Shown here piece by piece: positions 1 through 7,075 of a stretch of 33,532 nt of DNA. How positions within the stretch are numbered: the first letter of the stretch is position 1; every line of letters starts with the position of its first letter. The stretch covers positions 1 through 33,532 of the forward strand of contig NZ_KB908135.1 in NCBI RefSeq assembly GCF_000382345.1. The letters are read 5' to 3'. This stretch comes from Massilia niastensis DSM 21313. GTDB lineage: Bacteria; Pseudomonadota; Gammaproteobacteria; Burkholderiales; Burkholderiaceae_D. The notes below the pieces were generated by a model that saw only the letters and a list, made by a program, of their open reading frames with translations, had not been told where the DNA came from and searched no databases. A program made the position numbers and the translations under genes.

Positions 1-75
1 GTGCGGCTGGCAGGAATCGAACCCACGACCCCTTGGTTCGTAGCCAAGTACTCTATCCAGCTGAGCTACAGCCGC
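1..75 (-). tRNA. tRNA-Arg(ACG), left copy, lacking its last two bases at the window edge
   Basis: Read on the minus strand, the acceptor stem GCGGCTG pairs with CAGCCGC. The anticodon stem CTTGG/CCAAG encloses the loop CTACGAA, giving anticodon ACG, and the T arm carries GGTTCGATTCC. ACG (wobble-modified to ICG) reads CGU, CGC and CGA arginine codons. The window starts inside the encoded 3' CCA, so only its first C is seen. The sequence is identical to the second copy at 9971-10047, and the identity continues 19 bp upstream of the 5' end through the -10 box. The two copies are in direct orientation and flank the whole sugar-acid module. Confidence 0.97.
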
Positions 76-86
76 CCGATGCACGC

Positions 87-115
87 ATTATAGCGGCAGA
101 GAGGCATATTGGCAA
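87..115 (-). promoter_or_regulatory. promoter of the left tRNA-Arg
   Basis: On the minus strand there is a TTGCCA -35 box (110-115), a 17-nt spacer (93-109) and a perfect TATAAT -10 box (87-92), placed 11 nt upstream of the tRNA 5' end. The spacing and boxes match a strong sigma-70 promoter. The -10 is inside the repeat shared with the right tRNA copy; the -35 is outside it. Confidence 0.75.
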
Positions 116-183
116 ATCCCCCATTGGCTTTTCGGCATTCCGGCGTCGAATGCCATGAAAAACCATGCGCCGGCGAAACTTTC

Positions 184-1080
184 TCAGGCGGGCGCCGGCG
201 CGGCGCGCGAGGTCCCGATCACCTTGCCGGCCTCTTCGTAGAATGCCTCGACCAGTTGCGCATGCGGCGAGTACAGCGGCGTCAGCAAGCCCATGCGGCG
301 CACCGGGGCCGGGCGCGGCAGGGCCAGGCGCACCAGGCCCATGCGGTCCATCCATTCCGCCGCCCAGTCCGGCACCAGCGACACGCCCAGGCCTTGCGCC
401 ACCAGGGTCGCGATGGCCATCAGGCCGTCGATTTCCAGTCTTTCGTTCGGGCGCAGGTTGTGCTGGCGCAGGTAGCGGTCCGCCAGCCGTCCTCCCCAGA
501 CGGTGCGGTCGTAGCGGATGAAGGGTTCGCTGCCGATGAGCTCGAGCGGATCGCGCGCCGCCATCTCCAGCGGCGCCAGCACGATCAGCGGTTCGTCCAC
601 CAGCGGTCGCCATTCATGGCTCTTGGGAATGATGAACTGCGGCTCGACGATGATGGCGGCGTCCAGCTCGCCCTTGAGCACCCTGGGATAGAGCAGGCTG
701 GAGGTGCCCGGTTCGATGAAGACCTTGAGCTTCGGATGGCTGCTGTAGAAGCTGCGCAGGACCGGCGGCAGGAAGCCGGTCAGGACCGAGGCCGACACGC
801 CCAGCCTGAATTCCCCGATGGCGGTCTCGTCGTTCGCGATGGCGCGCATGTCGCGCACTTCGCGCAGGACATGGCGGGCCCGCTCCAGGATCTTCAGCCC
901 GGCCTGGGTCGGCTTGACGCGCCGGCCGGCGCGCTGCACCAGCGGCGTGCCCAGTTCGTCTTCCAGCGCACGCACGCGCGCCGCGATCGCCGCCGCGGTC
1001 AGGTTCAGGCGCCGCGCCGCTTCGGCGATCGACCCGCACTCGACCACGGTGACGAAACTCTGTACATACTGTGTATCCAT
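184..1080 (-). CDS. LysR-family transcriptional regulator (lysR1)
   Basis: A LysR-type regulator of 298 residues when started at MDTQYVQSF. The N-terminal winged helix-turn-helix spans roughly residues 1-60, with the usual pattern CGSIAEAARRLNLT followed by AAAIAARVRALEDELG. A two-lobed substrate-binding domain fills residues ~90-290. An in-frame upstream ATG at 1128 would add 16 low-complexity residues. Neither start has a good Shine-Dalgarno; the shorter one matches the paralogous regulator at 6030-6920 and the family N-terminus. It follows the UxaA-like and TctC genes on the same strand, so it may be co-transcribed with them. Likely role: control of the module in response to a sugar acid or an intermediate. 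The ligand cannot be read from sequence. Confidence 0.9.
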   Translation of the reverse strand: MDTQYVQSFVTVVECGSIAEAARRLNLTAAAIAARVRALEDELGTPLVQRAGRRVKPTQAGLKILERARHVLREVRDMRAIANDETAIGEFRLGVSASVLTGFLPPVLRSFYSSHPKLKVFIEPGTSSLLYPRVLKGELDAAIIVEPQFIIPKSHEWRPLVDEPLIVLAPLEMAARDPLELIGSEPFIRYDRTVWGGRLADRYLRQHNLRPNERLEIDGLMAIATLVAQGLGVSLVPDWAAEWMDRMGLVRLALPRPAPVRRMGLLTPLYSPHAQLVEAFYEEAGKVIGTSRAAPAPA

Positions 1081-1233
1081 GCCTGGCGTGCGCTTCGCGG
1101 GCGCCGGTCGCGCCCGCGAAGCGGCCATCGACGCCGCTTGAGCGCTTCTCTGTTTATCCCCGGCGATGATAACGCGTATTGCCGCGAACGGCGGGGCGGG
1201 ATGCCGCGGCGGCGGCTCCCGCCCGGCTGCTTC

Positions 1234-2232
1234 CTAGTCCGGCCGCACCCCGGCGGCGCGCACGACGGTGCTCCACTTCGGCACCTCGGCCTTCATGAAG
1301 GCCGCGAACTGGTCGGCATTGGTGCCCAGTACCGTCAGGCCCTGCTGGGCGAACTTGGAACGCACTTCCGGGCTCTTGAGCGCCAGGTCGACCTCGCTGT
1401 TGATCCTGCCGATCACCGGTTTCGGCGTGTTCTTCGGTGCGAACAATCCATACCAGGTCAGCACCTCGAAGTTGGGAAAGCCCGATTCCGCCACCGTCGG
1501 CACCTCGGGCAGGCTGGGCGAGCGCGCCAGGCTGGAGATGGCGATGGTCTTGAGCTTGCCGGACTTGATGAAGCCGGCGACCACCGGCAGGTTGGCGAAC
1601 ATGAGCGGCACCACGCCCGACACGACATCGGTCAGCGCCGACGATTCGCCCTTGTAGGGCACGTGCGTGAGCTTGACCCCGCCCCGCATGTTGAACAGTT
1701 CGCCGGCGATATGCTGCGGCCCGCCGCTGCCCGACGAGGCATAGTTGGCGACCTTCCCGCTGCGCGCCAGCTCCACCAGTTCCTTGACGGTACTGGCGGG
1801 CACGGAAGGGTGGACGACCAGCACCAGCGGCATCGACACCAGCTGGGTGACCGGGGTGAAGTCCTTGATCGGGTCGAAGGGCAGCCTGGGGTACATGCTG
1901 GGCGCGATCACCATGGTCGATTGCGACGCCAGCATCATCGAGTAGCCGTCGGCGCCGGACTGCGCCACGTTGGCGGCGGCGATGGTGCCGGTCGCGCCGG
2001 GCTTGTTCTCGATCATCACCGGCTGGCCCATCTGCGTCGACAGCTGGTTGCCGATCTGGCGCGCCACGATGTCGGCGCCGCCGCCGGGCGCGAAGCCGAC
2101 CACGATGCGGATCGGCTTGTTCGGATAGTCGCTCGCCTGCGCCGGCAGCGCGAGGCAGGCGGCCGCCGCGAGGGCGGCGAGCGGGACGGGCATGCAGGCG
2201 CGTCGCACCCGGGTCGTGAGAGTGGATGGCAT
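1234..2232 (-). CDS. Bug/TctC-family periplasmic solute-binding protein
   Basis: A 332-residue tripartite tricarboxylate transporter (TTT) substrate-binding protein of the Bug family, which is expanded in Burkholderiales. A signal peptide with a basic n-region and an Ala/Leu-rich core ends at PAQA/SDYPNKPIR. The mature N-terminus has the family pattern IRIVVGFAPGGGADIVARQI, and further in are GPQHIAGELF and HVPYKG. The Shine-Dalgarno AAGGAG lies 7 nt before the ATG. The gene starts 75 bp after the UxaA-family gene ends, so an operon is likely. No TctA or TctB membrane genes are in the window, so it is an orphan binding protein that may use a distant permease or act in signalling. Family members bind carboxylates; the ligand here is unknown. 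Confidence 0.93.
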   Translation of the reverse strand: MPSTLTTRVRRACMPVPLAALAAAACLALPAQASDYPNKPIRIVVGFAPGGGADIVARQIGNQLSTQMGQPVMIENKPGATGTIAAANVAQSGADGYSMMLASQSTMVIAPSMYPRLPFDPIKDFTPVTQLVSMPLVLVVHPSVPASTVKELVELARSGKVANYASSGSGGPQHIAGELFNMRGGVKLTHVPYKGESSALTDVVSGVVPLMFANLPVVAGFIKSGKLKTIAISSLARSPSLPEVPTVAESGFPNFEVLTWYGLFAPKNTPKPVIGRINSEVDLALKSPEVRSKFAQQGLTVLGTNADQFAAFMKAEVPKWSTVVRAAGVRPD

Positions 2233-2307
2233 GGTGATCTCCTTGATGTGGTTTTTATAGGGGGGCGGGGCGCCGCTTGCGCTCCGCCGATGGCGGGCCG
2301 CCGGCGG

Positions 2308-3855
2308 TCAGCTGACCACGCCGATATTCCAGGGCACGAACTCATGATCGCCCAGGCCGAGTTCCTCGCTCCTGGACCGGCTGCCGGATGCCACTTCCAG
2401 CATGCGCTCGAAAATCTTCTGCCCCATCTCCTGGACGGTCGCGGTGCCATCCAGGATCTCGCCGCAATTGATGTCCATGTCTTCCGTCAGTTTCAGGTAC
2501 ATCGGCGTATTGGTCGCGAGCTTGATCGAGGGCGTGGGCTTGGCCCCGAACATGGAGCCGCGTCCGGTGGTGAAGCAGATCAGGTTGGCCCCGCCCGCGA
2601 TCTGGCCGGTCGCCGAGACGGGATCGAAGCCCGGCGTATCCATGAAGACGAAGCCGGGCTGGGTGACCGGTTCGGCATAGCGGTACACCTCCATCAATCC
2701 GGTCGTGCCGCCCTTCATCGAGGAGCCGAGCGATTTCTCGAAGATGTTCGCCAGGCCGCCCATCTGGTTGCCGGGACTGACCTTGCCGTTGATCTGGACA
2801 TCGCGTCCCGGGGAGTACTCGTCCTTCCACCAGCGGATGCGCTCGATCAGCTTCTCCCCGACTTCCCGGCTGCATGCGCGGCGGGTCAGGGTATGTTCGA
2901 CACCGTAGATCTCCGGCGTCTCGGAAAGGATGGCGGTGCCGCCGTGGCGCACCAGGATATCCACGGCCGCGCCGAGCGCGGGATTGGCGGTGATCGACGA
3001 GAAGCCGTCGGAGCCGCCGCACTGCAGTCCGACCTTCAGGTGGCTGGCCGGCACCGGCTGGCGGCGCACCCGGTTCGCCTCGGGCAGCAGGCCCCTGACC
3101 GCCTCGACCCCCGCCGCGATGGTCTTGCGGGTGCCGCCGGTCTCCTGCATGACGAAGGTGTGGAGGCGATGGTTCGCTTCCAGTCCCTGGTCCTTCAGCA
3201 GCGCCGCGAGCTGGTTGCGCTCGCATCCCAGGCCGACGATGAGCACCGCGGCAAAGTTGGCATGCGTCGCATAGCCGCCGAGCGTGCGGCGCAGGAGGTC
3301 CATCGGCTCGCCCGACATCTCCATGCCGCAGCCCAGGCCATGGCTCAGGGCGACCACGCCGTCCACATGCGGATAGTCGGCCAGGCGCTCGGGCGTGAAC
3401 CACTCCGCGATGCGGTGCACCACGGTGGCGGAACAATTCACCGTCGACAGGATGCCGATGTAGTTCCGGGTGCCCACCTGGCCGTTGGCGCGGACGATGC
3501 CGTCGAAGCTGGCCCGCTGCTGCGGCGGCAGCAGCGCGGCGGGAACGTAGTGCTGGCCGTGCGCGTAGTCGCGGTCGAACTCCCGGAATTCGGTGTTGTG
3601 GGAGTGGACGTAGGTCCCGGCGGGAATGTCGGCCGCCGCGAAGCCGATGCAGACGTTGTACTTCAGTATGGGCTCGCCGGCCCTGATGTCGCGGGCGGCG
3701 ATCTTGTGGCCGGCCGGGACCTGGCTGCGCGAGACGAAGCGTTCGGACGGCACCTCGGCGCCGATGCCGACGTTGACGCGTGCGACAACGACGTTGTCCG
3801 AAGGGTGCAGGCGAATGATGGGGCCTGTGACTTGCTTCTCGTTGGTGGCAATCAT
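2308..3855 (-). CDS. UxaA/GarD-family sugar-acid dehydratase
   Basis: A 515-residue protein covering the full altronate/galactarate dehydratase family (E. coli UxaA about 495, GarD about 523 residues). The N-terminal SAF domain (residues ~10-95) has the family's HPSDNVVVARV start and GHKIAARDI. The main domain carries the signature CGGSDGFSSITANPALG starting at Cys279, and also SPGNQMGGLANI and FTTGRGSMFG. Family members use iron to dehydrate altronate or galactarate to a 2-keto-3-deoxy product. Start chosen at MIATNEK: the reading frame extends to a TTG at 3948, but that extension is not family-like. The Shine-Dalgarno is weak. The SAF region looks closer to UxaA than to GarD, but the substrate is uncertain. 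First gene of the leftward unit with tctC and lysR1, and divergent from the lyase gene. Confidence 0.88.
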   Translation of the reverse strand: MIATNEKQVTGPIIRLHPSDNVVVARVNVGIGAEVPSERFVSRSQVPAGHKIAARDIRAGEPILKYNVCIGFAAADIPAGTYVHSHNTEFREFDRDYAHGQHYVPAALLPPQQRASFDGIVRANGQVGTRNYIGILSTVNCSATVVHRIAEWFTPERLADYPHVDGVVALSHGLGCGMEMSGEPMDLLRRTLGGYATHANFAAVLIVGLGCERNQLAALLKDQGLEANHRLHTFVMQETGGTRKTIAAGVEAVRGLLPEANRVRRQPVPASHLKVGLQCGGSDGFSSITANPALGAAVDILVRHGGTAILSETPEIYGVEHTLTRRACSREVGEKLIERIRWWKDEYSPGRDVQINGKVSPGNQMGGLANIFEKSLGSSMKGGTTGLMEVYRYAEPVTQPGFVFMDTPGFDPVSATGQIAGGANLICFTTGRGSMFGAKPTPSIKLATNTPMYLKLTEDMDINCGEILDGTATVQEMGQKIFERMLEVASGSRSRSEELGLGDHEFVPWNIGVVS

Positions 3856-3940
3856 GGAGCGCTCTGTGAAGGTGAAGGTGGACACGGTATCGAGCTTCCA
3901 TCTTTCCATTAATGAAAGGTGAAAACAATCTTCTTTTACT

Positions 3941-3949
3941 ATCTTCAAA
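3941..3949 (-). promoter_or_regulatory. partial copy of the module's shared operator-like element
   Basis: The minus-strand sequence TTTGAAGAT matches the core of the 24-bp element found at 4029-4052 and 6962-6985. A further ATCTTC lies 13 bp away at 3928-3933. It sits in the 268-bp divergent intergenic region in front of the UxaA-family gene. This is a short match, so it is only suggestive of a weaker binding site for the same LysR regulator. Confidence 0.3.
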
Positions 3950-4028
3950 CGCAGTTTATTTTTTCTTCCCGGGGGCGGGCGGGGGGGGCGGCGTCAAGAC
4001 ACCGGCGCTAGCTCGTGCACTTCAAAAA

Positions 4029-4052
4029 CATAATAGTTTTATCTTTTGAAGA
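4029..4052. promoter_or_regulatory. 24-bp shared element, copy 1 (candidate LysR operator)
   Basis: Identical over 24 bp to 6962-6985. The A/T-rich element stands out in very G/C-rich DNA. Its right half contains TCTT-ttg-AAGA, an interrupted palindrome of the size and type bound by LysR proteins. It lies 72 bp before the lyase start codon, between the divergent UxaA-family and lyase genes. TTGAAG inside it, with TTTAGT at 4069-4074 after 17 bp, could form a weak promoter for the lyase gene. Operator function is inferred from position and repetition. Confidence 0.6.
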
Positions 4053-4123
4053 CGGCACGGCACCGTTTTTTAGTGGCAATGATTCATCAATAATCGTCCG
4101 ACTCCCTCACATTGGAGAGCACG

Positions 4124-5041
4124 ATGAACACTTCCACCAGGCTGCGCGGCGTCTTTTCGCCGGTGATCACCCCGTTTGCCGCCGACCTGGCGCCCGACCC
4201 GAAGCGCATGGTGCGCCATTGCCGCTGGCTGTTGAGCCAGGGCGTCGGCCTGGCGGCCTTCGGCACCAATTCGGAAGCCAATTCGCTGTCCACGCCGGAA
4301 AAGATCGGCCTGCTCGACGCGCTGGCCGAGGCCGGCATCCCGGGCGAGCGCATGATGCCCGGAACCGGCTGCTGCGCATTGAGCGATACGGTCGAACTGA
4401 CCCGCGCGGCCGTGCGGCGCGGCGCCGGCGGCGTCCTGATGCTGCCGCCGTTCTACTACAAGGGCGTCTCCGACGACGGCCTGTTCGCCAGCTACAGCGA
4501 AGTGATCCAGCGCGTGGGCGACGCGCGCCTGCGCATCTACCTGTACCACATTCCGCAAGTCTCGAACGTGCCGATCGGCTTCGACCTGATCGATCGCCTG
4601 CTGAAGGCCTACCCGGGCGCGATCGCCGGCATCAAGGACAGCTCGGGCGACTGGAACAACACCCGGGGCATGCTGGAACGCTTCCAGCCGCAGGGTTTCG
4701 ACGTGTTCGCCGGCAGCGAGAGCTTCCTGCTGGCCAACCTGCGCGCCGGCGGCGCGGGCTGCATCACCGCCACCGGCAATGTCAATCCGGGGCCGATCGT
4801 CCGCCTGTTCGAGACCTGGCAGGGGGCCGACGCGGACCGGCAGCAGGAGGCGCTGGATGCGGTGCGCGCCAGCTTCGCCAGCTTCCCGATGATTCCGGCG
4901 CTGAAGGCCGCGGTCGCACACTGGGCGGACGACGAGGCCTGCGCCCTGGTGCGCCCGCCGCTGGTCAGGCTCGACGCGCAGCAGCGAAGCGCGCTGCTGG
5001 CCGGCCTGGAAGCGCTGGATTTTTCGATGCCGGGACTCTAA
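4124..5041 (+). CDS. DapA/NanA-superfamily lyase (class I, Schiff-base)
   Basis: A 305-residue TIM-barrel protein of the dihydrodipicolinate synthase / N-acetylneuraminate lyase superfamily. The Schiff-base lysine is Lys171 in GIKDSSGDW, and the conserved tyrosine is Tyr141 in YLYHIP. The pyruvate-binding loop reads GTNSEANS (residues 47-54), where DapA has GTTGE. True DapA and typical 5-keto-4-deoxyglucarate dehydratase are therefore unlikely. The expected chemistry is cleavage of a 2-keto-3-deoxy sugar acid to pyruvate plus an aldehyde, or its dehydration. Start: ATG with GGAG 6 nt upstream; the upstream in-frame TTG at 4112 is rejected. It is followed after 26 bp by the hydroxyacid dehydrogenase gene, so the two probably form an operon. 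Confidence 0.88.
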   Translation: MNTSTRLRGVFSPVITPFAADLAPDPKRMVRHCRWLLSQGVGLAAFGTNSEANSLSTPEKIGLLDALAEAGIPGERMMPGTGCCALSDTVELTRAAVRRGAGGVLMLPPFYYKGVSDDGLFASYSEVIQRVGDARLRIYLYHIPQVSNVPIGFDLIDRLLKAYPGAIAGIKDSSGDWNNTRGMLERFQPQGFDVFAGSESFLLANLRAGGAGCITATGNVNPGPIVRLFETWQGADADRQQEALDAVRASFASFPMIPALKAAVAHWADDEACALVRPPLVRLDAQQRSALLAGLEALDFSMPGL

Positions 5042-5067
5042 CAAGCCACTTTACGAACAAGGACGCC

Positions 5068-6033
5068 ATGCACGATTTACTACAGATCGGGACCTTCCCG
5101 ACCCAGGCCCAGGCCCTGATCGACCAGGAATTCCGCTGCCACACGCTGGAGCAGCTGGAAGCCGACGGCGCGCTGCGCGCACGCGTGCGCGCCATCGTCA
5201 CGCGCGGTAACTACGCCGTGCCGCGCAGCGTCATCGAGCGCCTGCCGCGCCTCGGCGCGATCGCATCGATGGGGGTGGGGATCGACCTGATCGACCTGGC
5301 CGCCGCGCGCGAACACGGCGTCCTGGTCGCCAACACGCCGGACGTACTCAACGATGCGGTGGCCGAACTCTGCATCGGCCTGCTGTTTGCGCTGCTGCGG
5401 CGCCTGCCCGAGGCCGACCGCTTCGTGCGCGCCGGCGGGTGGCAGCAGGGCGTCTTCCCGCTCACCACGACGCTCGCCGGCAAGCGCGTCGGCATCGTCG
5501 GCCTTGGCCGGATCGGCAAGGATATCGCGCGCAGGCTCGAACCCTTCGGGGTATCCATCGCCTATCACGGGCGCAGCGACCAGCACCTGCACTGGACCTA
5601 CCAGCCCGACCTGCGCGAGCTGGCGCGCGATGCCGACGTGCTGATCCTGATAGCGCCCGGCGGCGAAGGGACGCGCAGGCTGGTCGACGCTTCCGTGCTG
5701 GATGCGCTCGGACCCCGGGGTTTCCTGGTCAATGTGGCGCGTGGCTCGGTGGTCGACGAGGCGGCCTTGCTGGCGGCGTTGGAAGGGCGCCGGATCGCCG
5801 GCGCCGCGCTCGACGTGTTCGAGAACGAGCCGGGGATCGACGAGCGCTTCCTCGCGCTCGACAACGTCGTGCTCACCCCGCACGTCGGCAGCGCCACCGT
5901 CGAAACCCGTTCGGCCATGGCGCGCCTGACCGTGGACAACCTGCGCCGCTTCTTCGAGGACGGCACGGTGCTGACGCCTGTTCCCGCAGCGGTCCGCACC
6001 CAGGGCAGGGCCGCCGGCCCGGCGGCTGCCTAG
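5068..6033 (+). CDS. D-isomer-specific 2-hydroxyacid dehydrogenase
   Basis: A 321-residue NAD(P)-dependent dehydrogenase of the D-2-hydroxyacid family. The Rossmann loop is GLGRIG at residues 145-150. The catalytic triad is visible: Arg225 in NVARGSVVD, Glu254 in FENEP and His272 in LTPHVGS. Members reduce glyoxylate, hydroxypyruvate or other 2-keto acids. Next to a retro-aldol type lyase it could reduce a C2-C3 keto acid, or oxidise the entry substrate. Start at ATG 5068, with AAGGA about 5 nt upstream; the open frame extends far 5' but overlaps the lyase gene. Its TAG stop overlaps the TAG stop of the convergent lysR2 in a shared CTAG. Confidence 0.9.
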   Translation: MHDLLQIGTFPTQAQALIDQEFRCHTLEQLEADGALRARVRAIVTRGNYAVPRSVIERLPRLGAIASMGVGIDLIDLAAAREHGVLVANTPDVLNDAVAELCIGLLFALLRRLPEADRFVRAGGWQQGVFPLTTTLAGKRVGIVGLGRIGKDIARRLEPFGVSIAYHGRSDQHLHWTYQPDLRELARDADVLILIAPGGEGTRRLVDASVLDALGPRGFLVNVARGSVVDEAALLAALEGRRIAGAALDVFENEPGIDERFLALDNVVLTPHVGSATVETRSAMARLTVDNLRRFFEDGTVLTPVPAAVRTQGRAAGPAAA

Positions 6034-6920
6034 CTAGCCGCTTCCCCGGGCCTGAGCAGCTCGATCGCCTCGCGCGCGAATGCGCGCGCCAGGGCCAGGT
6101 GCGGGGTATGGCGCGCCATCACCAGGCCGACGCGCCTGACCGGCGCGCGGTCTGGCAGCGGAATGCGCAGCACCGACAAGCCGCTCAGCCAGATCGACGA
6201 CCAGTCCGGCACCAGCGACACGCCCAGCCCCTTGTCGACCAGCGCCGCGATCGCCAGCAGGCCGTCGATTTCCAGGCGCTGGCGCGGATGAATGCCGCAA
6301 TCGCGCAGGTAGCGGTCCGCCAGCTGCCCGCCCAGCACCGAGCGGTCGTAGCGGATGAAGGGTTCTTCCCGCAGCAGGGCATGCGCATCCCGCCCGGTGC
6401 AGCCTTGCGGGGCGATCACGACCAGCGGCTCTTCCACCAGTACCCGCCATTCGCAGGTCTTGGGCAGCGCCGCCTGCGGCTCGACGACGATGGCGATGTC
6501 GAGTTCTCCGGCTGCCACCTTGCGGCAAAGCCCGATGGAGGCGCCCGGATCGACGAAGATCTTCACATGCGGATAGCGCGCATAGACGCGCTGCAGCACC
6601 GGCGGCAGCATGCTGTTCATCGCCGAATGAAACACGCCCAGGCGCAGTTCCCCGACCTGGGTGTCGCCATCCTGCACCACCGCGCGCATGTCGCGCGCCG
6701 CCCTCAGCACCACCTGGGCGCTGGCCGCCATCTTCAGCCCCGCCGCCGTCGGCCGCACGCAGCGGCCGGAGCGCTGGATCAGCGTGGCGCCCAGTTCTTC
6801 CTCCAGCGACCGGATCCGGGCCGCCACCGCGGCCGGCGTCAGGTCCAGCCGCCGCGCCGCCTCGACGATCGATCCGCACTCGAGCACCTCGACGAAGCTC
6901 TGTATGTAGCGCATGTCCAT
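6030..6920 (-). CDS. LysR-family transcriptional regulator (lysR2)
   Basis: A 296-residue LysR regulator clearly paralogous to lysR1. Matching blocks include QSFVEVLECGSIVEAARRLD, GELDIAIVVEPQ, EPFIRYDR, LADRYLRD, RLEIDGLLAIAAL and GLGVSLVPDW. The helix-turn-helix is at residues ~1-60, followed by the effector domain. The Shine-Dalgarno GGAGAG is 9 nt before the ATG. It is divergent from the IlvD/Edd-family gene and convergent with the hydroxyacid dehydrogenase gene. That is the classic LysR layout for controlling the divergent operon from a shared intergenic region. The 24-bp element in that region is its probable binding site. Confidence 0.92.
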   Translation of the reverse strand: MDMRYIQSFVEVLECGSIVEAARRLDLTPAAVAARIRSLEEELGATLIQRSGRCVRPTAAGLKMAASAQVVLRAARDMRAVVQDGDTQVGELRLGVFHSAMNSMLPPVLQRVYARYPHVKIFVDPGASIGLCRKVAAGELDIAIVVEPQAALPKTCEWRVLVEEPLVVIAPQGCTGRDAHALLREEPFIRYDRSVLGGQLADRYLRDCGIHPRQRLEIDGLLAIAALVDKGLGVSLVPDWSSIWLSGLSVLRIPLPDRAPVRRVGLVMARHTPHLALARAFAREAIELLRPGEAAS

Positions 6921-6961
6921 GACGGGTCTCTCCGGGCAGGTTGATCGGCATTCTGACTCAG

Positions 6962-6985
6962 CATAATAGTTTTATCTTTTGAAGA
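6962..6985. promoter_or_regulatory. 24-bp shared element, copy 2 (candidate LysR operator)
   Basis: Identical to 4029-4052. Here the palindrome is one pair longer: ATCTT-ttg-AAGAT at 6974-6986. It sits between lysR2 (start 6920) and the IlvD/Edd-family gene (start 7076). Reading toward lysR2, TATTAT within the element could serve as its -10 box, so binding could also give autoregulation. Confidence 0.6.
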
Positions 6986-7075
6986 TGGAAACAAGTACTT
7001 TGTTTTGCTTTCCCGGCAGCCAATACTGTGTTCCTCACCACCGATTATCAATGTGCTTGGCTACTCGAGGACCAC

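Noticed and set aside
109..3912. 1267-codon open frame on the plus strand
   Set aside because: It is antisense to lysR1, tctC1 and the UxaA-family gene, which have family motifs, signal peptides and ribosome sites. Long antisense frames are expected at this G/C content.
3963..3992. G-rich run in the divergent intergenic region
   Set aside because: The grouping of G-runs is suggestive of a quadruplex but is common in such DNA and has no clear positional relation to a start site.
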